64,000 nt of DNA from assembly GCF_902506505.1 (NCBI RefSeq), contig NZ_LR733406.1, positions 2,876,228 through 2,940,227 of the forward strand, given 5' to 3'. The notes beneath the pieces are model-generated. The model saw nothing but the letters and a program-made list of their open reading frames with translations. It did not search any database and had not been told where the DNA came from. Each line of letters starts with the position of its first letter. The first letter of the stretch is position 1. The position numbers and the translations under genes were made by a program. Of the stretch, positions 14,685 to 23,998 are shown one piece after another. This stretch comes from Pseudomonas sp. 8AS (lineage in GTDB: Bacteria > Pseudomonadota > Gammaproteobacteria > Pseudomonadales > Pseudomonadaceae).

Positions 14685-16504
14685 GTCTGGGCCTCGGGGC
14701 GGTCGTAGTCGCGGATATCGAAGTAATGCTGACCACCCAAGGATCGGGCCGAGCGCTGGACGGTGCTCTGCACCAGTTGGTCGTGGATGAAGTGACCGAA
14801 CAGGCGCTGGAGCGGTTGCGGCAACGGCGCAGGGGCATCGTTGAACCACTCGGCTAGCAGCACATGGCACAGTTGCGCCTGCTGGGGGGTGCCGGCGGCG
14901 CGCCAGCCGTCGAGGTGTTCAAGCCGGTTGCGCAGTGCCCGCGCCTCGCTGTCGACCGTCTCCAGCCAGCCCAGCTGCGCCCTCAGGGCCTCGCGCTCGT
15001 CGCGCAGGGTTTGCAGGTCTTGCTGGCGAGTTTGCTGCTGGGCGCCGCTAGCCACGGGGAAGCCGAGCATGCCGCGACTGTTGCCGCTCTGGAACTGGCT
15101 GGCGTGCAGGCGCTCTTCCTCTGTGCCGATCGTCCGCAGGCGTTGTGCATAGGGCCGCCAGAGCGCGGCCAGCCAGCGGATATACAGGCGGATATGGCCG
15201 GCAAACTGCTGTTGTTGCGGGCTGAACATGAGATCGCCGTTGGCGGCCCGGACACGGGCCAGCTCGGCGATGCTGGCCTGGGCGGCGCGCCGATAGTGGC
15301 GCGCCAGGCCCCAGGCGCTGACGCCATCGAGATGATCGTTGAAGGCAAAGAGTTGGGCCGTATCCGCGTCCTTCTCATGCAGCTCTTCAAACGGCGGAAA
15401 CGGCACCCCGGCGCTATAGGCCGCGCGGTACATGCGCTGCAGGCTGACCCGTGCCAGCTCGGCGCTGGGCTTCTGTTCGCCGGGCAGCAGGCTGCCACCC
15501 ACGTCCTCGCTGACCCCGGGCAGCAGCTCCTCGCGCCAGGCGGGGTTGCCTTCACCCAGCAGGCGCGCGCGCCGGTAGAAGCGCCGCTCGTGGGCGGCCA
15601 CCAGATGCAGCGCCTGGCGCACCGCCGCGGGCAGGGTGCCGCCATCGTCCAGCACGGTGCGCACTGGCACGGGCAGGAAGTCTTCCACCAGGGGGATTTC
15701 ACCATGGCTGCGGTCGACGCCGTCGAACAGCCCGGCGAATAGCACGACCAGGCGCGCGCCCTGATATTCGGCCTGGTCGTCTTCACCCAGACAGCGACCC
15801 AGCAACTGCTGGAGAAAGGCCCGGGCCAGGGTCGCACCATAGTCGAAGCCATAGACCGACAGTTCGATGCGTTTCAGTCGTACACCGCCGGCCCTCTCGA
15901 TTTTCCCGATTTCTTGGTTAAGGTGGTCGATGGCGCCCTCGATGCGGGTGTTGGCGCCGCTTTTCAGCAGCTGGGCGCTGAAGCCGTTGTCGCGCAGCGG
16001 CGCCATGGCCTCGACAGTCGCTTCGATGGCGGCATCCTTGAGCACGCCCCCGGCCTTGTACGGTTTGTGCAGCAGTTCGCCGAGGTCGCGGCTGACACGT
16101 TCCCACCAGCTGCGTCCGCCGTCGAGCAGCTCGGGGAAGCCCTTCACCGCCTGTTCTGCGGCCACTTCCTGGGGCGCCTCGCTGGCCTCGCCGCCAAAGC
16201 TGTCCAGCGCGCCATTGGCCGCAGTGGTCAGGTCCGCGGAGTAGTCTTCGCCCAGGCCGGAAATATAGGCTCGTCTGTAGTTGATATAGGCGTCATCCTT
16301 TTCTGCGTGTGGGTGGGCCATATACAGCTTGCCAACATTGCTGACCCGGCCGCTCTGCATATCCTTGAGCAAATGGCGGGCGAAGCCGTCGAAGAAGAAA
16401 CCTATGCGCAGGGTGCGTTCGCAGGGCGCGACATGGGCCTGGCCGAAGGGCTCAGTGCAACGCGCAGCCAGGGCGGCGGCCAGATCGGAGGCTCGAGTGT
16501 TCAC
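14681..16504 (-). CDS. DUF2235 / Tle1-like T6SS lipase-family effector with altered nucleophile motif
   Basis: A 607-residue protein whose N-terminal half has the DUF2235 (Tle1) alpha/beta-hydrolase pattern: LRIGFFFDGFARHL (about 32-45), YGFDYGATLARAF (218-230) and VVLFAGLFDGVDRS (about 253-266). A later GHFIHDQL may hold the catalytic His. In the family the nucleophile sits in GFSRG; here it reads GFDYG, with Asp221 in place of Ser, while the other Asp and the His are kept. It is in a run of genes with 4-base overlaps behind vgrG and the DUF4123 adaptor, so it is probably loaded on VgrG. The GTG start overlaps the stop of the DUF3304 gene. Confidence 0.75.
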   Translation of the reverse strand: MNTRASDLAAALAARCTEPFGQAHVAPCERTLRIGFFFDGFARHLLKDMQSGRVSNVGKLYMAHPHAEKDDAYINYRRAYISGLGEDYSADLTTAANGALDSFGGEASEAPQEVAAEQAVKGFPELLDGGRSWWERVSRDLGELLHKPYKAGGVLKDAAIEATVEAMAPLRDNGFSAQLLKSGANTRIEGAIDHLNQEIGKIERAGGVRLKRIELSVYGFDYGATLARAFLQQLLGRCLGEDDQAEYQGARLVVLFAGLFDGVDRSHGEIPLVEDFLPVPVRTVLDDGGTLPAAVRQALHLVAAHERRFYRRARLLGEGNPAWREELLPGVSEDVGGSLLPGEQKPSAELARVSLQRMYRAAYSAGVPFPPFEELHEKDADTAQLFAFNDHLDGVSAWGLARHYRRAAQASIAELARVRAANGDLMFSPQQQQFAGHIRLYIRWLAALWRPYAQRLRTIGTEEERLHASQFQSGNSRGMLGFPVASGAQQQTRQQDLQTLRDEREALRAQLGWLETVDSEARALRNRLEHLDGWRAAGTPQQAQLCHVLLAEWFNDAPAPLPQPLQRLFGHFIHDQLVQSTVQRSARSLGGQHYFDIRDYDRPEAQT

Positions 16505-16992
16505 GGTTTGTTGGCCTCCGCTGCGGGTGCTTCCTTGAGGTGTTCGTAGGGGCTGTCGAGGTTGGCGCTCCAGGCCAGGCGTACCTGATCGCCAGGGAAG
16601 AAATGCACATGCAGGTAGCGGTCGCTGCGCGTGCGCGGCGGATTGGGTAGCTCAAGCGAAAGGGTTTCCTTCTGTACGCCCTGGCGCAGTTGTTCGCCGG
16701 TGCGGCTCTTGATCCACTCGACCTTGAGCGTCTCGCCTTCGATGCGCCAGCAACAGGTAGCCCCGCCGCCGCCATGGGCGAAGGCATTGCCGCCCCAGTT
16801 GCCGTTGACGAAGTAGCTGAAGATCGGTCGCTCGGTCTCATTGTGGCTGTAGAGGATGGCGCCGGGCAGGCGGGTGGCGGCCCAAGCCAGATAGCCGGCG
16901 AGCAGCAGGCCCCCACCGAGCAGGCCGAGCAAGGTCTTGCGCCCGCGGGATAGAGCTTGCCAGCGGGCGGCGAGATTGTTTAGTGGGTTCAC
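16501..16992 (-). CDS. DUF3304-like membrane-anchored protein, copy 2
   Basis: A 163-residue protein, same length as copy 1 and differing at only a few positions (for example HNETERP against HNHTERP). It has an N-terminal membrane helix and a periplasmic domain. The GTG start overlaps the DUF4123 stop (GTGA), and its own stop overlaps the DUF2235 start. Together with the intact DUF2235 gene it forms one of two duplicated DUF3304-DUF2235 units. It is the likely immunity partner of the DUF2235 protein. Confidence 0.7.
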   Translation of the reverse strand: MNPLNNLAARWQALSRGRKTLLGLLGGGLLLAGYLAWAATRLPGAILYSHNETERPIFSYFVNGNWGGNAFAHGGGGATCCWRIEGETLKVEWIKSRTGEQLRQGVQKETLSLELPNPPRTRSDRYLHVHFFPGDQVRLAWSANLDSPYEHLKEAPAAEANKP

Positions 16993-17837
16993 GGCTGGGT
17001 TCTCTCTTCTACCATGTGCTGCGCCTGGGCAAGGCCGTGGCCTTGTTGTTCGACCAACTGGCGGATTTCCGGCCAGTCCTTTCGTTGTTGCATGGGCTGG
17101 CCCTCCAGCAGGCTGTACAGGGTGAAATAGGACTGGTCCGCCGTGCTTTGCAGGCCGGCCTCGCGGGCCAGGGTCAGAGTGCTTTCGACCTGTGCCAGGC
17201 GCTTGTCGTGGCAGGTGCTGGCAAACACCTCGGGCGCCTCGGCCTGCAGTTGGGCGAGCAGGGCCCGGGCATGGGGGTCGCGACCGAGGGCCTGCTCCAA
17301 GGACTCGTCCAGCTCGATGGGCTGGAAGCCCGGCGCTGTGCGCAGGCCGTTGCCGGCCAGACGCTGCCAGCCCCGGGCCTGGGGTAACCAGCAGCAGGTC
17401 AGCGGGCCGAACAACCAGGCATGCCAGGGCAGGTCCTGGCGTGCGTGCAGCTTGGGCAACACGGTGCGGGCATAGCTGCGGATCAGCAGCACTTCGCCGC
17501 GGCTATCCCGGCAAGCCAGGGCGTCGCCCAAGTGCTGGGTCAGCTCGGCGATGGCCAACGGGCTGCTCAGCCAGCCGTGCATGGCGCAGGCGTCGAGGCT
17601 CTGGCCAAGCGCTTGCTGCTGGCCGAAGGTCTGATTGCTCAGGTCGAGCAATGCTGGACCTTCAGCGCGCAAATGGCCGATTTGCGGCTGGTTCATCAGT
17701 GGCCAGATGGGCGGGCCGTCGGCGAGCAGCAGGCGCTGCTCGGGCGCCAGTTGCCCTTGCTCGACCACCAGCGCAAGTGTCAGCCCTTCGCTGCGAGCCA
17801 GGGCCCAGTCCTGCTGCGCAAGGTTGATCTCATTCAT
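16989..17837 (-). CDS. DUF4123 adaptor (T6SS effector chaperone)
   Basis: A 282-residue cytoplasmic protein of the DUF4123 family (Tap/TEC adaptors), which load a cargo effector onto its VgrG. It lies between vgrG and the effector genes, as is usual. Supporting features are the N-terminal ALVVEQGQLAPEQRLLL and the ARTVLPKLHARQ..WHAWLFGPLTCCWLP block. The ATG sits in a 4-base overlap with the vgrG stop, which fixes the start; the frame is open 21 codons further upstream inside vgrG. Confidence 0.8.
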   Translation of the reverse strand: MNEINLAQQDWALARSEGLTLALVVEQGQLAPEQRLLLADGPPIWPLMNQPQIGHLRAEGPALLDLSNQTFGQQQALGQSLDACAMHGWLSSPLAIAELTQHLGDALACRDSRGEVLLIRSYARTVLPKLHARQDLPWHAWLFGPLTCCWLPQARGWQRLAGNGLRTAPGFQPIELDESLEQALGRDPHARALLAQLQAEAPEVFASTCHDKRLAQVESTLTLAREAGLQSTADQSYFTLYSLLEGQPMQQRKDWPEIRQLVEQQGHGLAQAQHMVEERTQP

Positions 17838-19921
17838 GGCCGGTCTCCGGCCAGAGTCGCCTGGTTCTCGCGCATGGCCTTGCGCAGGCACTCCAGGCAA
17901 ATGCCTGGCGGCGGCGCCAGGCGCTCTAGCGTCTGCGGTTGCACGAGATCCAGCAGACTCCCCGCCTTGTCCGCATCCGCCGCTCCCGGAATCAGCGGGC
18001 CGAGGATCTGAATGCCCGAGCCGCTGCCCGGCGCCCCACCCGAGTTGATCTTCACCGTCGCCCCACTCAGGGTCACGCCCCCCGGATCGAGCTTGAGCCA
18101 GCTGCCGCCACCCTTGGCGGTGAGTTCCATACCGGCCTCGATCACCACCTTGCTGCCGGCGTGGTAGTGGATTTCGTTACCGGTCTCGGTGAACTGGGCC
18201 GTGCCAAGTTTGATGTGCTGAGTGCTTGCTACTGTGAGGTGATCGTTGCTGCGTGCCTCGACCTTGCGGTCGGCGTGGGTGGTGCGGTGCTCCTCGGCTT
18301 TCAGTTCGGTGTAGCTGTTGGCCTCGACCGTATCGTGGCGCTCATGGCCGATGCGGATCTTCTGGTCGTTTTCGACGTTTTCGTCCCAGTCTTTCTGGGC
18401 GTGCAGGTAGATCTGTTCCTGGCCCTTGCGGTCTTCGATGCGCAGTTCGTTGTAACCGCCACCACCGGGCGAGCTGAGGGTCTTGAATACCGTGCGGGTC
18501 TTGTTCGCCGGCAGATCGTAGGGCACTACGTGCTCGGCGTGGTACAGGCAGCCGGTGACCAGTGGTTGGTCGGGATCGCCTTCGAGGAAGCTGACCAGTA
18601 CCTCCATGCCGACCCGCGGGATAGCGATACCGCCGTAGCGGTCGCCGGCCCAGCTGCTGGCCACACGCAGCCAGCAGCTGGTCTTGTCGTCGGCCTGGCC
18701 TTCGCGGTCCCAGTGAAACTGCACTTTCACCCGGCCGTACTGATCGCAGTGAATTTCCTCGCTTTGCGGACCGGTGACCACGGCGGTCTGGCTGCCGAGT
18801 ACTTTGGGCTTGGCATGTTGCAGGGCCGGGCGGAATGGATCGGTCCAGGGGGTGGCGCTGAAGCGGTTGCGGTAGCCCTGCTGGAAGTCGTCGCCGTCGG
18901 TCGCCTGGCCGGCCCGGCTGCCACCGATAAAATCAGTCACCGACTCTTCCAGCACCTGGGGCTGCTTGCCTTGGTGCCAGACCTCACGCAACAGCCACAG
19001 ATCGTTCAATGCTGCGCTGGGGTGCTGCTGCAGGCTGAGGAAGTGGCCGCAAGACAGTTGCGCATCGCTCTTGCCTTCGGCCTGGGTGTAGTCGCTGCGC
19101 AGGCGCTCCAGGGCGCGCTTGGCCAGGTGTTTGCCGCGTTCACGCTCGGTGAAACGGCCGGGAAAGTCGTAGACCTCCAGAGCCGGCTGGAAAGCGCTGC
19201 TCTGAGTGGCTTGCAGAGTCAGGCGCGGCTTCTCGAAATCGTAATCGCGGAAGCTGGCCTGGGTGCTGCGCGTGGCCAGGCGCACATTGAACGCACGCAC
19301 CACCGCCTGCTCGGCGGCCAGGCCGCTATCCTGCTGGTAGTCGAGTGCCGGCAGCTTGCGGAACACCGTCTGGTCGTCGCCGAATACCAGCGCATGGGCA
19401 TTCTCGCTGTGCTGGAAGTGGAAGCTGATGCCCTCCTCTTCGCACAGGCGCTGGATGAAGTGCAGATCCGACTCGTCGTACTGGGTGCAGTAGTCGCGCG
19501 CGGGGTAGACGCTGCCGAGCTGGAACCTGTAGGCGCCCTGTTGGATGCCGTGTTCCTCAAGCAGTTGCGCGATGATCTGCGGCACGCTCAGTTGCTGGAA
19601 GATGCGCTGGTTGTGGCGGTGTTGCAGGTAGGCCAGCTGCGGCCTAAGGCTGATGCTGTAGCGGGTCAGGCGCTTGCCGGAGTCGCCCTGTTCGATGGCG
19701 TAGACCAGGCCATGCACGCCGCCAGCAGCGGGGCCGAAGGCGAGAAAGGCTGGCTGATTGAGCAGCGCTTGCAGATCCAGCTGCGGGTCCTGGCTGACCA
19801 GCTCGATATTGAACAGATATGGCTGGTTGAGCGCCTCGCGGCCCTCGAACGCCAGCACCTGCAGATCGCTGTCTATACCCTGAATGCTCAGGGAAATATG
19901 CGCTTGATTGGCATCCCTCAC
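17834..19921 (-). CDS. vgrG: Type VI secretion spike protein VgrG
   Basis: A 695-residue VgrG. The gp27-like N-terminal domain begins LSIQGIDSDLQVLAFEGRE; the gp5-like OB domain has DQYGRVKVQFHWDREG and SSWAGDRYGGIAIPRVG; and a beta-helix tail ends near GGVTLSGATVKINSGG, followed by a 50-residue extension with CLECL. It forms the puncturing tip of the type VI machine. GTG start with AGGAGG 7 bases upstream. No hcp, PAAR or core tss genes are present, so this is an orphan vgrG island. Confidence 0.93.
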   Translation of the reverse strand: MRDANQAHISLSIQGIDSDLQVLAFEGREALNQPYLFNIELVSQDPQLDLQALLNQPAFLAFGPAAGGVHGLVYAIEQGDSGKRLTRYSISLRPQLAYLQHRHNQRIFQQLSVPQIIAQLLEEHGIQQGAYRFQLGSVYPARDYCTQYDESDLHFIQRLCEEEGISFHFQHSENAHALVFGDDQTVFRKLPALDYQQDSGLAAEQAVVRAFNVRLATRSTQASFRDYDFEKPRLTLQATQSSAFQPALEVYDFPGRFTERERGKHLAKRALERLRSDYTQAEGKSDAQLSCGHFLSLQQHPSAALNDLWLLREVWHQGKQPQVLEESVTDFIGGSRAGQATDGDDFQQGYRNRFSATPWTDPFRPALQHAKPKVLGSQTAVVTGPQSEEIHCDQYGRVKVQFHWDREGQADDKTSCWLRVASSWAGDRYGGIAIPRVGMEVLVSFLEGDPDQPLVTGCLYHAEHVVPYDLPANKTRTVFKTLSSPGGGGYNELRIEDRKGQEQIYLHAQKDWDENVENDQKIRIGHERHDTVEANSYTELKAEEHRTTHADRKVEARSNDHLTVASTQHIKLGTAQFTETGNEIHYHAGSKVVIEAGMELTAKGGGSWLKLDPGGVTLSGATVKINSGGAPGSGSGIQILGPLIPGAADADKAGSLLDLVQPQTLERLAPPPGICLECLRKAMRENQATLAGDRP

Positions 19922-20102
19922 GCCCTAACCTCCTTCCTGGAGTTTGCAGAAGGCGCAAGGGTGCCCAAGCGGGTGCAGGGCTTCAATGGCCGGATTGCCG
20001 AATCATGGCCCCGGTCAAAGAAATGCCTGATTAACCGCGCAAGACCCGCTGCAATGAGGCGCTAGACAGCCGCGAGCCTTGCAGCAGGACCTCCGCCGGC
20101 AC

Positions 20103-21758
20103 CTATTCCTGCCAGAACACCTCGCCGGAGCGACTGCCCCAGGCCTGGAAGTGCGGGCTGTAGGTGCCCTCGACGATGGCGCGCTTGATCTTCAGGGTCG
20201 GGGTGAGGAAGCCGTTGTCGACCGCCCAGACCTCCGGCACCAGCACCAGGCTGTGCAGGCGTTCGTGCTTGTCGAGTTCCTGGTTGATCTCGTCGAGCAG
20301 GCGCTTGAGGCTGCCTTCCAGCTGCTCGCGCGGCTGCTTGCGCCCGGTCTCGGAAAGCACGCACAGGGCCATGGGTTGCGGCAGGCCGTCGCCGACCACG
20401 CAGACCTGCTCGATATGCGAGTGCACCGCCAGGCGGTTCTCGATCGGCGCCGGGGCGACGTACTTGCCCTTGCTGGTCTTGAAGATTTCCTTGATCCGTC
20501 CGGTCAGGCGCAGGTTGCCTTCGCCATCTTGCTCGCCCTTGTCGCCAGTACGCAGGAAGCCGTCCGCGGTCATCGCTTCGGCGGTCTTGCCCGGCTCCTT
20601 GAAGTAGCCCTGCATGGTCGCGCCGCTGCGCACCAGCACCTCGCCCTCCTCGCTGATCCGCACCTCGACGCCGGGGTTGTTCTGGCCGATCCAGCCCTGC
20701 TTGAATTTGCCCGGCCGGCAGACGTGGGAATAACCGCAGTTCTCGGTCATGCCATAGACCTCCTGCAGCTCCAGGCCGAGGCGGCGATACCAGTTGAGCA
20801 GGGTTTCCGGCACCGGAGCGGCTCCGGACAGGCCGTAACGCACCGCATCCAGGCCCAGGCCGCGCAGTACCTTGCGCCCGACCAGGCGACCGAGCAGCGG
20901 GATGGACAGGAGCAGATCCAGCCGCTTGGCCGGCATCTTCGAGTAGACGCCCATCTGGAACTTGGTCCAGATCCGCGGCACGCCGAACAGCACCGTGGGG
21001 CGTGCGCGGCGCAAGTCGGCAAGGAAGGTGTCGAGGCTCTCGGCGAAGTACACGCTCAGGCCGCTGTACAGCGAATTCAGCTCGACGAACATGCGCTCGG
21101 CCACGTGGCACAGCGGCAGGTAGGACAACACCCGGTCGCTCTGGTCGACGCCGAACAGTTCGGTGGCATGGCTGGCGGTGAAGCCGAAGTTACCGAAGCT
21201 GTGCATCACGCCCTTGGGCATGCCGGTGGTGCCGGAGGTGTAGATGATGGTCGCCAGCTGCTCGGCCGCCGGGCGCGGGGTGTCCTGGATCGGCGCGCAG
21301 GCCTGCAGGTCCTGCCAGGTGCGATCGAAGCGGCCGTGCGGGTGCAGCGGCAGGCTCACGGTGACGACCCCCTCGGGCACGCCGGGCGCCATCGCCGGCC
21401 AGTCATCCAGCTTGCCGATGAAGGCGGCACGCACCTCGGCATGCTCCAGGACCTGGCGTACCGACTCGGCGGTGAGGTTGGGGTACAGGGGCACGGACAC
21501 GTGGCCGGCCATCCAGATGGCCAGGTCGGTGACGATCCAGTGGGCACAGTTCTTCGAGATGATGGCGATGCGACTACCCGGTTCCAGCTCCAGGCTGCGC
21601 AGCCAGCTGGCGGCGCGCCGCGCCTGCTCGCCGACCTCGGACCAGGTCAGCTGCTCGATCTGGCCATTGCCCAGGGGCTGGGTCATGTAGACCTTGTTCG
21701 GGTGGAGCGACTCACGCGCGAAGAACGCTTCGAGCGGTAAACGGACTGCACTGGCCAC
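20103..21758 (-). CDS. AMP-binding long-chain acyl-CoA synthetase
   Basis: A 551-residue ANL-superfamily ligase that activates a fatty acid with ATP and CoA. The AMP-binding motif YTSGTTGMPKGV (about residue 186), YGMTE (about 317) and the LTGRIKEIFKTSKGKYVAPAPIE hinge/C-terminal region are all present. The GTG start at 21758 is preceded by AAGGAGG, which decides it against an ATG 14 codons upstream. Position beside sixA/gpsA matches the same gene in other pseudomonads. Chain-length preference cannot be read from sequence. Confidence 0.85.
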   Translation of the reverse strand: MASAVRLPLEAFFARESLHPNKVYMTQPLGNGQIEQLTWSEVGEQARRAASWLRSLELEPGSRIAIISKNCAHWIVTDLAIWMAGHVSVPLYPNLTAESVRQVLEHAEVRAAFIGKLDDWPAMAPGVPEGVVTVSLPLHPHGRFDRTWQDLQACAPIQDTPRPAAEQLATIIYTSGTTGMPKGVMHSFGNFGFTASHATELFGVDQSDRVLSYLPLCHVAERMFVELNSLYSGLSVYFAESLDTFLADLRRARPTVLFGVPRIWTKFQMGVYSKMPAKRLDLLLSIPLLGRLVGRKVLRGLGLDAVRYGLSGAAPVPETLLNWYRRLGLELQEVYGMTENCGYSHVCRPGKFKQGWIGQNNPGVEVRISEEGEVLVRSGATMQGYFKEPGKTAEAMTADGFLRTGDKGEQDGEGNLRLTGRIKEIFKTSKGKYVAPAPIENRLAVHSHIEQVCVVGDGLPQPMALCVLSETGRKQPREQLEGSLKRLLDEINQELDKHERLHSLVLVPEVWAVDNGFLTPTLKIKRAIVEGTYSPHFQAWGSRSGEVFWQE

Positions 21759-21875
21759 GCGGCCTCCTTGTTTTTTGTTATTGTCACAGGGAGCAACCAA
21801 GCACTTGCTTGGTTGAATATTCCACGGGCAAGGAGGCAGTGCAAGTTAAGAAATGTTTCAGCGCACGCAGGGCTG

Positions 21876-22334
21876 CTAGTGCGGGTGATACAGGGCGTCG
21901 ACGGTCATCGCGCCGGCCAGCGGGAACTCGCCACCCAGGCAGATGAGGCTGGCCGTGTGCAGGGTGAAGGGCTGTTGCAGGTGGCCATGCACCAGCAGCC
22001 CGGCCAGCGCGCCGAGCAGCGGGTTGTGGCTGACGATGAGCAATTCCTCGGCGGTGAATTCATCCAGCCGGTGCAACACCTGGCGCGGGTCGTCATCGGG
22101 GGTCAGCCAGTCGAGGGTGGTCAGCGGCAGCTGCAGACCGAGCTTCTCGCGCACCAGTTCGGCGGTCTGCTGGGCACGCCGATAGGGGCTGACCAGGATC
22201 TGCGTCAGCGGCCGCTCGCGCAGGTGCTTGGCCGCGTGGCGCACCTCCTTGCGCCCGTGCTCGGTCAGTGCGCGCTCGGCATCGCTGCGCGCACGCGGCT
22301 CCGCCTCGCCGTGGCGCAGCAGCCACAGCTTCAC
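21876..22334 (-). CDS. sixA: Phosphohistidine phosphatase SixA
   Basis: A 152-residue histidine-phosphatase with the N-terminal RHGEAEP signature (catalytic His8), SPYRRAQQT and a second catalytic His in IVSHNPLL. SixA removes phosphate from His residues of phosphotransfer proteins in the cytoplasm. It overlaps the upstream DUF4389 gene by 4 bases, so the two are co-translated. Confidence 0.85.
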   Translation of the reverse strand: MKLWLLRHGEAEPRARSDAERALTEHGRKEVRHAAKHLRERPLTQILVSPYRRAQQTAELVREKLGLQLPLTTLDWLTPDDDPRQVLHRLDEFTAEELLIVSHNPLLGALAGLLVHGHLQQPFTLHTASLICLGGEFPLAGAMTVDALYHPH

Positions 22335-22678
22335 AGCTTGGGCTCTTCGTCCACCACCGGGTGCGCCGCGGGCGGAATGCTGTGCGGTTGGTTGTCCTGC
22401 GGCGCGCGCGGAGCCGGCCAGTCGGCGAAGGGCCAGGGTTTCTCTTCAGTGTTGAAAGTGCCGAAGCGGCCGATCTGCTGCAGGTACTGGCTGAGGCTGT
22501 CGCCAAAGCCCTGCAGGCTGCCGTTGGGCGCGCCGTAGAACAGGCGATACCCCAGTTGCAGCAATACCACGCCACCCAGGACGATTTCCGCCAGCTGCCA
22601 GACGATGACGAAGATCGCCATCCACAGGATGCGCAGCAGGATGGATTCCCGTTCCAGCTCTTTGCTTGGTTCAGTCAT
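22331..22678 (-). CDS. DUF4389 membrane protein
   Basis: A 115-residue protein with one or two N-terminal membrane segments (about 15-50) containing WMAIFVIVWQLAE, then GRFGTFNTEEKPWPFADWP and a Pro-rich tail. This is the DUF4389 pattern; function is unknown. It lies between gpsA and sixA with tight spacing. Confidence 0.75.
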   Translation of the reverse strand: MTEPSKELERESILLRILWMAIFVIVWQLAEIVLGGVVLLQLGYRLFYGAPNGSLQGFGDSLSQYLQQIGRFGTFNTEEKPWPFADWPAPRAPQDNQPHSIPPAAHPVVDEEPKL

Positions 22679-22703
22679 GTCGTTCTCCCGATCTCGCTAG
22701 ATA

Positions 22704-23726
22704 TCAGAAACCGCTGATGGAAATGAAGTCGACGTCGGTCTTCGGTTCGCCGCGCATCAGGGCCTCGATCACCTGGGCCAGGGTACGCCCTTCGAACAGG
22801 ATTGCGTGCAAGCCGGCTACCAGCGGCATGTAGACCTGCAGTTCCTCGGCCTTGCTCTTGAGCACCTTGATCGTGTTGACCCCCTCGGCCACTTCGCCCA
22901 GACGGGCCACGGCCTCTTCCAGGCTCAGGCCCTCGCCCAGGGCGAAGCCGACCTGGTAGTTGCGGCTCTTGGGCGAGGAGCAGGTGACGATCAGGTCGCC
23001 CACCCCGGCCAGGCCGAGGAAGGTCATCGGGTTGGCGCCGAGCTTGACCGCGAAACGGGTCATTTCCGCCAGCGCGCGGGTGATCAGCATACTTTTAGTA
23101 TTTTCGCCCATGCCCAGCGACACGGCCATGCCGGCGATGATTGCGTAGACGTTCTTCAGCGCGCCGCCGAGCTCCACGCCGAAGCGGTCGCGGCTGGCAT
23201 AGACGCGGAAGGTGCGCCCGTGCAGGGCCTGCTGCACGCGCGTGCACAGCTCTTCGTCCTCGCTGGCGATCACGGTCGCGGTCAGTGCCTGCTCGGCGAT
23301 TTCCCGAGCCAGGTTGGGCCCGGAAAGCACGCCGATGCGGGCCTGCGGCGCCACTTCCTCGAGGATCTGGCTCATCAGTTTGAAGCTCTGCGCCTCGATG
23401 CCCTTGGTGGTGCTGACCAGCAGCTTGCCTGCCAGCGCCCCCGCCACCGGCTGCAGGGCCTGGCGCAGCGCCGAGGATGGCAAGGCGACGAACACCAGCT
23501 CGCAGGCGGCCAGGGTCGCGTCGAGGTCGGTTACCGGTTCAACCCCGGGGTGCAGCTTCACGCCTTTCAGGTAGCGCGGGTTCTCCCGCTGGCTACGCAT
23601 GGCGGCCGCCTGTTCCGGGTCGCGCATCCACTGGCGAACGTGTTGGCCATTCTGGGCCAGCAGGTTGGCGATGGCCGTGCCAAAGCTGCCGCCGCCCAGC
23701 ACTGCGACTGGTTGTTGCTCGGTCAT
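22704..23726 (-). CDS. gpsA: Glycerol-3-phosphate dehydrogenase [NAD(P)+]
   Basis: A 340-residue cytoplasmic enzyme that makes sn-glycerol-3-phosphate for phospholipid synthesis. The Rossmann motif is [16 protein letters not shown] at residue 8; [17 protein letters not shown] and the [21 protein letters not shown] active-site region (with the catalytic Lys) follow. Length and sequence are typical. The start at 23726 gives [13 protein letters not shown]; seven extra in-frame residues upstream are unlikely. Confidence 0.95.
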   Translation of the reverse strand: MTEQQPVAVLGGGSFGTAIANLLAQNGQHVRQWMRDPEQAAAMRSQRENPRYLKGVKLHPGVEPVTDLDATLAACELVFVALPSSALRQALQPVAGALAGKLLVSTTKGIEAQSFKLMSQILEEVAPQARIGVLSGPNLAREIAEQALTATVIASEDEELCTRVQQALHGRTFRVYASRDRFGVELGGALKNVYAIIAGMAVSLGMGENTKSMLITRALAEMTRFAVKLGANPMTFLGLAGVGDLIVTCSSPKSRNYQVGFALGEGLSLEEAVARLGEVAEGVNTIKVLKSKAEELQVYMPLVAGLHAILFEGRTLAQVIEALMRGEPKTDVDFISISGF

Positions 23727-23998
23727 GATGTATCCATACGAAGCCATCTGGATGGCGAATGTGCAGCATTATTGCGGAGCCTCGGGCAGCCGGCCAGCCC
23801 TTGTTGCAGATGCCGCCGTGCGCTGGCAAAGCAACGCATCTCGGTTAACATGCTCGGAACCCGCCCCGAACAAGGCCGTTTTGTGCGCTGCGCAGCATTC
23901 CCCCCAGAGTCCTCCCCCCACACCGGCGCCCCAGTGCGCGAATGTGGCCGCCCTGACCACCCGACCGGTGCGCCTTGTGCCAGCAAGGCGGGCACGCC

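Noticed and set aside
17939..20065. 708-codon forward frame across vgrG
   Set aside because: Antisense shadow of a clear VgrG gene; no recognisable motif.
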